Assembly (NCBI GenBank): GCA_964035795.1
Contig: OZ038324.1
Coordinates: 124,001-188,000 of the forward strand
Direction of reading: 5' to 3'
DNA length: 64,000 nt
From: Pterobdella sp. o SKG-2022
Taxonomy: Eukaryota; Annelida; Clitellata; Hirudinida; Piscicolidae
Shown: positions 1-10,367 of the stretch, one piece after another
Numbering within the stretch: position 1 is the first letter of the stretch
Layout of the letters: each line of letters begins with the position of its first letter
The notes under the pieces: generated by a model
Told to the model about the DNA's origin: nothing
What the model saw: only the letters and a program-made list of their open reading frames with translations
The model's database searches: none
Translations under genes and position numbers: made by a program

Positions 1-34
1 AAATCCACCGCTCTTTTGCCATTTCAACCGGCAG

Positions 35-1508
35 ATGGTGCTCCTCCTTCTAGGCGGAGATCAAGGCTATAGTAAAAGCGCTACAAATCCTCGAGGCCAA
101 AAACACTTGGGAGAAATGGATCTCCACGCCAGATCTACCAGATGTATCCCAATCATCCCCCTTATAGAAATAACCCGTCACCCCTTCTCGTTGCTCAACA
201 ACAACAACAATCACGTCAGCAACAACAGCTACATCAGCAACAACAGCCCGACTACAGAAACCACCTTCACGCGGTGTCAGGACCAACGGAGAGTTCCTAT
301 TCACGACGAGAAAAAGCGAGAACACGAGAAACTATCATCCCTACCATCACCATTCACGGCCTTTGTCCCTAGACCGCCACCTTATAGAGTCATCAAATCC
401 AATCTTATCCGTGCTGGAGACATTGAACTCAATCCTGCAGCCTTGCGGAAAATGTGGGAAAACATGCACAGCAAAGGCGTTACGTTGTACCATGTGCGGA
501 CGCTTTTATCACCACAAATGCAGCGGCTTATCGAGGACGGAAGTGGTCAGATTCCGAGAGGCCGACAACTACCAATGCCGGAGATGCCGCACGCAGAATC
601 CATCCCACCCATGCACCAACTGTGGAGGGAGCTTCCGAATAGGTTTAAGTGTCACTCTTGTAATATTCCAACTCATCTTAGATCCACTAGACTGACACGG
701 AATGAACGTGAAAGAGCAAAGACGGTAGCGTTATCTTGGATTTGGTGCCTTCGCTCGACGAGGAGTAATGACCAAGAAACGAAAGATGACCAAAATGACG
801 ACGTTGACAACAATGATAGAGTACCGCAAGAGTGCGCTAAGTGTAAGCATCCGATCAGGCACAAGGCCACCTGCAACGACTGTGGCGCCCACTACCATCT
901 TGTATGCACAGGCCTTCCAAGAGCCCACAAAGAAGAGATCAGAGATGGACGCTGAGAGTGAAGCTTCTGTCTGGTCGAGAAGCGACAAAAGAAGACCACG
1001 TGCTCTCACTCCCAGCTACAAATCCTCCAACACCTCTCGTGGAAACAAATACCACCGCAGCTGAACCTGAGAAGAAACCACAAGCCCAGCTTGATGGCAC
1101 CTGGTGCCCAGAATATAAAGGAAAAATCCACTGTGGTGCTTGCCGACTCAAATGCAGTCAGTGTAAGAGTCCTTTCCACATCCAATGCATGACTACGATG
1201 AAAAGTCAAGCAAATGTCTACCTTCAAACACCTACATGGCGTTGCCCCCGGTGTCGACCACAAAGAGATCAGAAAGACACTGACAATGACACTAAACTAA
1301 AGCTCGACAAGACCTCGGCCGGGATCTTCAAGCCACAGATCAGAATACTTCAGTGGAACGCAAACGGTATTCACAGGGAAAACCAATTTCTTGAAGACTT
1401 AGCCGAGAAGCACAAGGTAGATGTAATCGCAATACAAGAAACTCGCTTTCTCCCGCGCGATTAGATCCCAACTCTCACCAATTATCACCCAGTTCGTAGA
1501 GACCGACC
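35..1508 (+). pseudogene. 5' part of I/jockey-group non-LTR retrotransposon: three PHD-like fingers plus start of APE endonuclease
   Basis: Seen: cysteine/histidine clusters of PHD type occur three times, at about 444-590 (CGKCGK, then CRRC), about 830-915 (CAKC, CNDCGAHYH) and about 1129-1257 (CGAC, CSQC, WRCPRC). They lie in three different reading frames, so at least two frameshifts separate them. From about 1339 an apurinic-type endonuclease begins (IRILQWNANGI, then AIQETRF), and a TAG stop falls at 1462-1464. The frame then continues through a stretch ending VRRDRP up to 1508, where another element is inserted; the endonuclease resumes in frame at 2364. Known: many LINE elements put zinc fingers upstream of the endonuclease to bind nucleic acid. 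Inferred: positions 35-5090 are one dead element. The first 360 bases contain a Gln/Asn-rich frame of uncertain status. Confidence 0.75.
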
Positions 1509-2369
1509 AGTACAACATTCCCATCCACACCTTCTCCAACCCTACCATCCTTGGCTTAACTTTTGACCCCAAACTAAAATACTCCACCCAAACAGACAAC
1601 ACCATCACTAAAGCAAAAAAAAACACTCCATCTCCTAAAACTCCTCACATCAACACACTGAGGAAAAAGCAAAGAAACACTCATCACCACATACAAAACA
1701 TTACTCCTTCTCATCATTGAATACGCCAACACCATCTGGTCACCCATCATCTCATCCACCTCTCTCAACAAACTCAAAAAAAATCCAAAAAACAGCCTTG
1801 AGAACAATCACTGGCTGCACCCTAGACACCAACACCCACTCACCACACAAGAAGCCCACCCCAGGTACAAAAAACAATCTACATTCAACAACAACATCAA
1901 CTACACCCTAAACATACCCTCCTCCACCCAGACCACCTCTCACACACAAATAAAAAACAACATGAAAACAATACACACAAAAATAGTTCATGACTAAATA
2001 TCATCCACTCACAACAAAATCCTCAGCAAGCAACCCCCACCCATTCATGAATTAGAAACCACCCTAGACCACCACACTCACCGCATTCTTGCCCAACTCA
2101 GATCAAATAAATCACCTTTCATCCTCTCATACCTCAACAAAATCTCACCCTCATCTCATCCCTCACGTTCATGCCCACTCTGCCAAACACACATTCACGA
2201 TACCCCTCACCTGTTCACCTGCCCCAAAAAAAGTAACACACTGGGCCCCGAGAGTCTGTGGACCGACCCCGCGAGAGCGGCTGAGCTTTTTGACCACTGG
2301 ACGGTCTTGATGGGGACATGAAGAGCACCCAACATGACTAGGGTACTCGAAGTAAAAAAAAAAAGTACA
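1509..2369 (+). mobile_element. nested 5'-truncated jockey-like 3' tail with target-site duplication
   Basis: The inserted body is about 1515-2363. It is flanked by the six-base direct repeat AGTACA (1509-1514 and 2364-2369) and ends in an A-run at 2354-2364. Its translation, in shifting frames, matches the C-terminal region of jockey-clade reverse transcriptases (LGLTFDPKLKYST-like near 1551, a TALRTITGC motif near 1795, and a cysteine finger with histidines near 2170-2220). Removing it restores an uninterrupted frame in the outer endonuclease. The last 130 bases recur on the other strand at 27211-27345. It is a dead 5'-truncated copy produced by target-primed reverse transcription. Confidence 0.85.
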
Positions 2370-5090
2370 TGAGGAAGCTCGGGGAAAAGGTCTTCCAACG
2401 TATGTCAAGAAAACACTACCCTACATAATGTGCCCACCACTCAACAATGAAGAAGGAGCTCTTGGAAGACTATCAATACAGATCCCAATTTCCAAGCAGC
2501 AGACAGTAACCATCTCCAATTGGTATCTTCTTCCGGAGAACTCCCATTTCCTGGAACGAATTTGTTTTTCAATGTCAGTTTTTCAGCCAGAAATACAGAA
2601 GAATGAGATAAGCTGTGCTGATTTGAAAGCCCACAATGAAATATGCATGCACGTTCTGACGATAGAAGTGCCTAGCTAGCGGAGGCCATCATGGATGCCG
2701 AGGGAGGCTTCCTCAATGATGCTGAACGCCACGCGCCAAGATCCAGCTTCCGACGGCTTCCCTTCTCCAATGTCACCATTGTCCACAATGGCATTCACCA
2801 CCACTGTGACTGGACACCGCTGGATTCTCTTTCATCCGACCACAGGCCAATCTTGACGACTCTCCACCTTCCGTCGCAACACGGAAGGGATCAAAACGAC
2901 TGTTGTGGAATTAGAAGAAGGGCAACATCTCGACATACACAGCAGACCTTGAAGAGCGATTAGCCCAAAACTCATCTGACAAGAATGCATCCATCACCTC
3001 TGTATATGAATCATTTTGCATCGCTATCCTTACCGCCGCTAAATCTCACATCGGTCTCAAAGCCGTAGGTATGGCTGGAGAGAGTTGGAGAACAACAGAA
3101 ATCTCTCAGACCGAAGTAGAGAGAGACACCGCAAGAGCAACGTCCGGTATCCAGTCCGAGCAGTACAAAGATCGAGATGCTCATCTGAAACGTTTGGTTC
3201 GGGAACGAAAGGCGGAAATTTGGGAGCGGAAGGTGATGAAAGGGAAGGGAACTAAAGAGATGTGGTCGATCCTCTGCAAGCTCACCACAAACAAAACCTC
3301 TGACACTGCTCGTATCATCTCCGAAAACGGCAAAAATTATGTCAGCCCAAAGTAGAAGGCGAATGCATTCGTCAAACTGTACCGAAGTGTGAGTTCGCTA
3401 AAGGTCGAAAAACCGGACCGTGATCTCAGAAAGCTTTTGAATAATCTATTACGCTCTGAACCAGTTCACTCTGAAGAATGCAGAGTTCACTCTAAGCGTG
3501 CTCAATGCAGCCCTCAAAAGCCTCAATCCATCCAAAGCCCCTGGACCTGACATGATCCATCCCAGACTCCTTCAGCACCTTGGTCCTATAGCCGTTAATA
3601 CTTTATTACGAATCTGTAACCTATCCTGGTCGACAATGGAGATACCTCAAGCCTGGAGAAAAGCCCAGTACTTGAAGCAGGCAAGGACGCGCAGTGTCTT
3701 GATAGCTATCGGCCAATCTCTCTCACCTCGACGATGGGGAAAGTTATGGAGAGGCTAGTAACCAACCGATCACGCTATTATTCGGAATTTCATAATCTTC
3801 TTACACCCTTTCAAACTGGGTTCCGTACCGGCCGCAGTACAGAGAACCAGCTTTTCCGACTTTCCCAGGTTCCAGTGCGTACCAATGCAGCGTACGGTAA
3901 TGGCTCTGATTGACTACTCTAGAGCATACGACAAGATGTGGAGGGACGCGCTTCTTTTCAAAATGCAGCAAATGGGAGTCCCAACTAAGATGCTACGATG
4001 GGTTCAAGCTTGGCTTTCCAACAGACTCACATAGGTGATGTTTGACGGAAAAAAGAGCAAAACGGTCATTTTGAAGTAAGGCGTCCCACAGGGATCAGTT
4101 TTATCACAACTTCTGTTCCTCTTATATTAATGACCTACCCAACGGCATTACTCAATCTAATGTGAGCCTTTTTGCAGACGATGTAGCTGTTTGGAGTCAG
4201 GCCTCTGGTCTACTACAAGCAGAACAAAGCTTGCAAACTAACCTGAACCACATCGCGGAATGGAGCAAACGGTGGAAGGTGGAACTCTCTGTCCAGAAGT
4301 CAGAATGCTTCTTTTTCACCACCAGCACGCACGAAGCTAGCTGGCGTCCCAATTTGAAGCTAAGTGGCCACGCACTTAAGTATAATCCCCTCCCCAAGTT
4401 TCTTGGTGTCACAGATGATCATCAGTTAACCTTTGCCCCCCATGCAGCAACTGTCAGTGAAAAGCTGCGGAGACAGGCTAGTGCTTTGAGATGCCTTGCA
4501 ACGACTGACTGGGGCTACGAAAAACAAATATTACGGGCTACCTACATCGCGACGGGCAGATTAGCTGTTGAATATGCGGCGGCCGCATAGCTACCGTGGG
4601 TCTCGTCTTTAACTATGGAAAAGTTGGAGACGTGCCAACGATTTGCGGGACGAGCTATCACCGGACAAGTCAAAACCACACCCTTGCCGAAGATAATCTT
4701 CCAAAAATTGGCACGAGAGCCACACAACTCTGCGCCATAGCACTAGAAACGTCGAAAAGGATTGCACCAGAAAACCCGCGTCATCAAATTGCTGAGCAGT
4801 CAACGTACGAAAAAGCCCAGCTGGCGAATCAAGGCCAGAGCGGTATGGGAGTCAATCTTTGGAAATACCAGTCTTGCCAAACAGCCAGAATTTCACCCCC
4901 ATGCATGCAGATAAGTGAACATATCTTCGAGACTTCCGACAGCAAGTCCGGGGACGCTGAAGCTGACAAGAAATGGGTATTGCAACGACTGGAAGAAGAC
5001 TGGAAAACCTTCGACGAATCAGCAACAAGTGGGATCGAAACAGGTGGTGGTGGAATTATCGTTACCACTGGTGTTTCGTCTAGGTGGTAG
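2364..5090 (+). pseudogene. 3' part of the same element: endonuclease end, reverse transcriptase, RNase H start
   Basis: Seen: endonuclease residues resume in the frame broken at 1508 (KKTLPYIMCPP near 2407) and reach the SSDHRPI motif near 2836. The RT follows in several frames: SKAPGPDMIH near 3530, motif A as IDYSRAYD near 3910, GVPQGSVLS near 4081, and the catalytic FADD in an open stretch 4162-4590. Further on come TMEKLETCQRFAGRAITG near 4612 and ESATSGIETGGGGII near 5020-5058, which looks like the start of an RNase H domain. The sequence is cut at about 5090 by a neighbouring minus-strand element. Known: RNase H is carried by I, LOA, Ingi and related clades, so an I-group element is likely. 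Many stops and shifts make it inactive. Confidence 0.8.
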
Positions 5091-5094
5091 AGAA

Positions 5095-6330
5095 CAGGTG
5101 AGTTCGAAAGGTTATTTATCTAGACATGGTTCAACGAACCTTCAACTTCATAGAGCTCACTGTAGTGTTCAACCCATCTATCAAGTTTTTGCCCTGCATC
5201 TAAGATAGTTTTGCCGTTTTTTTTTTTAAAACATTGCATGATTGTGCAGTAGGGCCTGTAGTTTTTTAATAGAAGTGAACATTTCACTTATACTGCCTGA
5301 ATTCTTAGCAGATTCGATGCGAGAGCAGTGTGTTAACAGTAATTATTTACGCATTTATGTGCCAGCGCACGAGCAGCGCGGTAATCAGCTAAAGGTTTTT
5401 CAGTCTGTCTCAATTTCAACCTAAGCAATGCCTCACGTTTGTTTTTGAGAATGGGCTCAAGTGTGTCACTTGATTCTCTGAACAATTCAGTATCTTGCCT
5501 TTTTCTACTACCAAAGGTGTCAAGCCCTGACCGAAAAATTGCCTCTTTTAAGTAATTACAAAGTGCGTCCACATCGGAAAAAGAATCAGGATCTACGTCT
5601 ACTAGCTTGTCTTCTAATCTTTGGCAGTATATTTTTTGATGATCAGGTATAAATACTTTACTCACATCCATTTTCTTCAATTTTATGCGCAGTTAATGGG
5701 GCGGTTTCAGTTTTGAAAAGAAAGACGGCACAACAAGGCTATGATCGAAATCACAGTTTGCACTGTGATAGGATCTGGTATTAAGCACTTCAGATTTGTG
5801 TCTAATTTTGATGATAACTAAATCAAATTGATGTCCGTTTTTGGAACGTGGATGAAACCAAGACACCTTCCGATGAGATTTGTCTGAAAAAAAAACTGTT
5901 CGTAACGCAAAGATTGTTTCTGTTACAAAATTCCAAAAATCCTCTCCTCTGACATTCTGTTGGTGAACTGAAGCACCTTACTGACCAGAAGCTGCCTGGT
6001 TTAAGCGGGCGGTAGCTTCCATAAGATTGAAAAACCTCTCCCACTGCAAAACGAAATCCCTGGTGCCAGAGTTTTATCACGATAACTCATGACTTATAAC
6101 CGGTAAACTACCTCGTTCCAGGTTTTTGTTTACTATCACAAGCATAGACGCAGCTTTCCTCTGCAGGAAAAACGACGAACAATTCTCAAATAAAGAGAAT
6201 AACCGCCAAGATCATAAAGCTACCTTGGGTGGTCTTATCACTGATCAAAGGCTTCTCTCGCCTAGAAAAACTAAAACCAGAGAAAAGGCTCAGCCAATAC
6301 GTCTGTAGAAAGTTCCAAGTGCAGACACTG
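5095..6330 (-). pseudogene. RTE-like non-LTR fragment: leader region, endonuclease C-terminus, linker
   Basis: Read on the minus strand, a leader-like segment at about 6130-5990 matches the leader of the element at 13.7-13.8 kb. It passes directly into the second half of an RTE-type endonuclease (FLEFCNRNNLCVTNSFF near 5930, then a VSWFHPRSK-like stretch near 5860). A linker ORF at 5680-5333 contains LRQTEKPLADYRAARA, and GQKLDRWVEHYSELYE follows near 5180. The first half of the endonuclease is missing, so there is an internal deletion between leader and mid-endonuclease. Several frameshifts are present. It abuts the I-group element at about 5095. Region 6130-6330 looks like more leader sequence but is less certain. 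Confidence 0.7.
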
Positions 6331-6449
6331 CCAAAAGTAGTAGCAGTGCTGAGTAAAATTGCCTAAAAGGATCCTAGCTTCTAAGCTCCGAATTTATCTG
6401 TAGGGGTTTACCCCCTCCTACAAGGCACTAGCCAGAACCATATATATGA

Positions 6450-6472
6450 ATATATATATATATATATATATA
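6450..6472. repeat. (TA)n microsatellite
   Basis: An uninterrupted run of alternating T and A at the boundary between two oppositely oriented retrotransposon fragments. It may be the residue of a target site or tail. Confidence 0.9.
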
Positions 6473-6489
6473 ACATAAATTTAGTTGTG

Positions 6490-9099
6490 GAACCAAATTA
6501 CCTAAATGTCTTAATGTAGCTGGTCTAAAAAATGATGTTGTTAAAGAAAAACTAGTAAGGGAAATGAAAAATACACCCTGCGAAAATTCATGGGTAGACT
6601 AAAGTTTCTGTATATAGCGTTTGTGAGAGAGTACTGGGATTCAGAAAGCGTAAAAACCGAGACTGATTTGATGAAAACGACGTGACAATACAGTTATTAC
6701 TAGAATCTAAGTTAAAGGCATATAATGCTTTTTCCAAGTGCGTGACCAGTTCTCATGAATTATTAAGTTTGAAATCCAGGTTTAATTTCATCAAAATCGA
6801 AATAAAACGCGAATTGAAAAAGATGCAAAATACTTGGTGGAGTAAGAGGGGTGATGAGATCCAATTAGCAGCTGACACTAAGAACACCAGAGTATTTTAC
6901 AGCCTATTGCGCAAGGTTTATGGCCCTTCTAGTTTCTCTATCACGCCTTTGAGAAGCAAAGATAATAAGCATCTCGTTTGCGACCCGTTAGGCATCCTAA
7001 ACAGATGGAAAGAACACTTACGATCTTCTAAATAAACCTTCAGTATTCAATTCAGAGCTGGTTGAATCCATCCAAACTAAATCGGTTGAAGACGCTTTGG
7101 GTGACGAAATTACAGCACAGGAAATGGAAGAGGCAATTCAAAAACTGAACTCTGGTAAGTCCATTGATATGAACGGCCTTCTTGCAGAATTCTTTCATTG
7201 TGCTGGTCCAGTGTTGACAGGGAGTCTGACTACTTTAATACAAACAGCTTGGAGAAATGAGACTATTCCTGAGAATTGGAGCAACTCTTTGTTAGTTGTG
7301 CTTTATAAGGAAAATGGTTCTAAAAACGAGTGCGGTAACTACCGAGGAATCTCACTTTTATAAGTTGTGCGTAAAATTCTTAGTCGCATTATTTTCAAAA
7401 GAATTAACCTTCACATTGCCGATAATTTTTTGCCAGTGTCCCAGTGTGGGTTTAGAAATGGTCGAGGGACAGTTGATATGATATTTACAATCAGACAACT
7501 GCAAGAAAATTGTCAGAAACAGCGCTAAGATCTTTTTCAAGTGTTCATTGACCTCACTAAGGCCTTTGACACAGTGAAACGTGAAGCTCTTTGGTTGATT
7601 CTTGGAAAGTTAGACTGTTCAGAGAAGTTGATTTCTATCTTAAAACTTTTCCACCACGACATGAAAACTACGCTGAATATCGGGGGAAAACTTGCAGAAC
7701 TTTGCACTGTAGGAAACATGTCAAGCAGGGAGATCACTAGCTCCAACACTATTTAAGCTTTATTTTTTTATGTTTCAATTAGCTTTCAAAGACAGTAGCG
7801 AAGATGTTTAAATTTACTATCGAACCACTGGTAAGCTTGTTAACGTCAAACGCTTCAATGCCAGAACCGAAACAATGATGAGTGTGATACGTGAATTGCT
7901 TTATGCAGACGACTGTGCTTTGCTGACTCACACCGAGATGGAAATGTAGCACCTGATAGATTCTTTTGAAGCTGCGTGCACTGCGTAGGGGTTGACTATC
8001 AGTTTGAGGAAAACTGTTTTGATGTACCAAACAACTTTTGGAAAAACTTATGTCGAGCCATCAATTTATGTCTAAGGACAAAAGCTGGCAGTCGTTCAAA
8101 AGTTTGTATATCTTGGAAGTACTCTCAACTGAAGTAACTCCATTGATGATGAAGTGTGCTTAAGAATAAGCAAAGCCAGCCACGCATTTGGCATCTTGTA
8201 TAAGCGTCTGAAGTCGCCATGGTATTTCTAAACGCACGAAGGATAAAGTTTATAATGCGTGTGTTCTAACTGTCCTTCTTTATGCTAGTGAAACTTGGAC
8301 CACATATAGCAGGCACCTGAAACAACTTGAGCGTTTTCCCCAACAGTGTCTGCGTATGATTCTGGGCATAAAATGGCAGATGCACATCAGCGACACCGAA
8401 ATATTTGAGATGAAAAAAATCGGTAACATCAGCTCAGATGAAGCGGACACTTAGTAAGATTGCCCAACGAACGGATTCCTAAGCAAATATTTTATTTGCA
8501 ACTTACCGATAGCAAAAGATTAGCTCACAAACCTAAAAAACGACTCGGGTTGTTTGAAAAAAACCTTCAAAAAATGCGGCATAAACTCCGTTTCATGGGA
8601 AACACAAGCGAAAAACAGGTTAACTTGGAGGAAAGTAAGTTTTGAAGCAACCGGTCGTTTTGAGGAAAGCAGACGGGAAAACGCTAGCCTTAAACGCGAT
8701 CTCCGGAAAGGAAACATCACTGAGCATGTAACAGAACTAACGTGCGGTCATTGTGGAAGACCATGTTTGAGCAGGGCTAGTTTTCTGAATCATTTAAGGT
8801 CCCATCGACTTCGTGTTTTTTTGGCCAAGCATGAGAAGGTCAGCTCAGTGCACACTACTCGTCAGAATTCTATTTGCCCAATGCCATATAGCAATATGTG
8901 TAACATTTGTGGCAAAATCTGCAAAAGTGTAGGTGGCATAAAAAGGAATGAAAAAGTCCATATTTTTAAAACTCACTTATCCATCCATCCCGAATCTTTT
9001 CATATATGTGGCAATTGTGGGAAGGTTTGCAAGTCCTCTGCGGGTTTGAAAAGCCACCTTCGAGCCAGAAACTGTTTGCAAAGCAATGGTAATACTTGA
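6490..9099 (+). pseudogene. 5'-truncated RTE-like reverse transcriptase with three C-terminal C2H2-type fingers
   Basis: Seen: an endonuclease-RT linker begins near 6490 (KNDVVKEKLVREM) and continues in the 117-codon frame 6682-7035. RT motifs follow in broken frames: KLNSGKSIDMNGLLAEFF near 7140, NYRGISLL near 7337, motif A as FIDLTKAFDTVKREAL near 7541, and an LYADDCALLTHTE stretch near 7900. The C-terminal part includes KDKVYNACVLTVLLYASET near 8245. An open 181-codon frame at 8554-9099 carries three zinc-finger motifs and ends in TGA. Known: related elements end with one C2H2-like finger. The endonuclease is absent because the 5' end is truncated. At least five frame breaks show that it is dead. 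Confidence 0.75.
8554..9099 (+). CDS. C-terminal zinc-finger frame of the RTE-like element (181 codons)
   Basis: This uninterrupted stretch is the tail of the preceding RT remnant, not an independent host gene. It contains CGHCGRPCLSRASFLNHLRSH-type spacing near 8742, CNICGKICKS..GGIKRNEKVH near 8899, and CGNCGKVCKSSAGLKSHLRA near 9009. All three follow a CxxCgkxCxs...H-x3-5-H/C pattern. The first ATG is probably not a real start, because upstream codons in another frame belong to the same protein (a frameshift lies near 8540). The likely original role was nucleic-acid binding during retrotransposition. Preservation of all three fingers could be chance in a young copy. Confidence 0.5.
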   Translation: MKKTFKKCGINSVSWETQAKNRLTWRKVSFEATGRFEESRRENASLKRDLRKGNITEHVTELTCGHCGRPCLSRASFLNHLRSHRLRVFLAKHEKVSSVHTTRQNSICPMPYSNMCNICGKICKSVGGIKRNEKVHIFKTHLSIHPESFHICGNCGKVCKSSAGLKSHLRARNCLQSNGNT

Positions 9100-9124
9100 A
9101 GACAAGTTGCTGCCACCATATATA

Positions 9125-10113
9125 CAGTGAGCGAAATCACATTGGACGCACTATATTTTTCAAACAAATTTTGATTTATAGAAATTTTTTTGAAACATTG
9201 AAATTATTATATAAAAGCTTAGTAAGAATAAATAAAAGTAGTGTTTTTCAATTAACATAAAAAAATTTTTTTAGAAAGATATATAACAAATAGCAAAAAA
9301 GAGTAGCGAGATTTATTATGCGCACAAACTAAAACCAATCTTTTATTCATCAGTAAAACCATATTATTTATTTTGATACTTTTTAATCTTACTTTTATTC
9401 AATATAACACCAATAAAACGTTTTTTTATTGACCTACTCCACTTAATTAGCCTATCATGAGCAATATTGTCCCGTGCTTCAAAAATTGCATCTTTCAAGT
9501 CCTTTTTTGACTAATATTGCTTTCCATTCGCATAAACCATTCTTGAAATATCACCCCATAAATTCTCAATTAGATTCAAGTTAGGAGACTTAAAAACCCA
9601 TGGAAGAATTAGTATTTCCATGTCCATTAAACAGTCTTTTGTTTCGGTAGAGGTATGGATTGGCGCTAAATCTTGCTGAAAAGTATATCCATCGGTATGA
9701 TATTCATGCACAAATGGCAATAAATATTCATTTAGCGTACGAATTACCACCAGGTTGGCGTTTCGAAAATGTTAATTCTTTCATTCTTGAGTCATGCCAA
9801 TAGAATTTAAAACCATCTGGTCCATATAAATTTCATTTTTTTTGTCAGACCAAACAATTTGGCTCCATTCATCATCCCAATAGATCCTTTCGTTACACCA
9901 TTTCAATCTATTTTCTTGATGTCGTTTCGTCAGAACTGGAGACGCCTTCATTTTCTTATATTGCAAATTGGGGTCGGAAGCGTTTTTTTGAAAAATACTG
10001 TATTTATTTATTTTCATAATCTTCAATACAGTAATTATAATTTTTCATAAAAATGTTTAGTAGTGAAAAAAAGTGTAAAAAATATGGTGCGTCCAATGTG
10101 ATTTCGCTCACTG
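9125..10113 (-). mobile_element. Tc1/mariner element with TA duplication and inverted terminal repeats
   Basis: The element starts CAGTGAGCGAAATCACATTG at 9125, and the reverse complement of the same sequence ends at 10113. TA dinucleotides flank it (9123-9124 and 10114-10115). The repeats match over about 37 bases with one clear mismatch (CTATA versus CCATA). The total of 989 bp is short for the family, which suggests internal loss. Transposase remains lie on the minus strand. Confidence 0.93.
9511..10026 (-). pseudogene. Tc1/mariner transposase remnant
   Basis: Two minus-strand frames are visible. The first, 10026-9781, has KRHQENRLKWCNERIYWDDEW followed by VWSDKKNEIYM, matching the segment of Tc1-type DDE transposases around the first catalytic Asp. 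The second, 9750-9511, has YTFQQDLAPIHTS with the second Asp and PNLNLIENLWGD with the third acidic region. A frameshift separates them near 9760-9780. The N-terminal helix-turn-helix is not visible, and the open stretch begins at MKIMKINKYS, so the gene has lost its 5' part. It is not expected to be active, but its terminal repeats could still be mobilised by a related transposase. Confidence 0.85.
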
Positions 10114-10367
10114 TATATAACACAAATGTATCTTTTCAGAGACATCTTATGTTTTGTATAGCAAGTAACATACATGTATATAAAACATAAAATATGAATA
10201 AAAGTAGCAATAATTAAAAAAAGCAGTATAACATTAATAACAGAAAAATAAAACAAAGAAATAATTTAATAACATGAAATATTGAATAAGAGTATGATAA
10301 ATAATAATAATAATTAGATTTTTGTACTAAGAGAAAGTTTAACGTCATTATACCATTGTGGCATCCT

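Noticed and set aside
142..372. Gln-rich frame resembling a polyQ protein
   Set aside because: The CAACAG-like repeats are read in several frames, and the neighbouring frames carry the retrotransposon fingers.
6126..6308. Plus-strand 60-codon frame
   Set aside because: It overlaps the leader region of the minus-strand RTE-like fragment and has no independent support.
5333..9099. Single LINE with a twin-priming inversion (endonuclease minus, RT plus)
   Set aside because: The two halves both contain an endonuclease-RT linker with different sequences, so they come from different copies.
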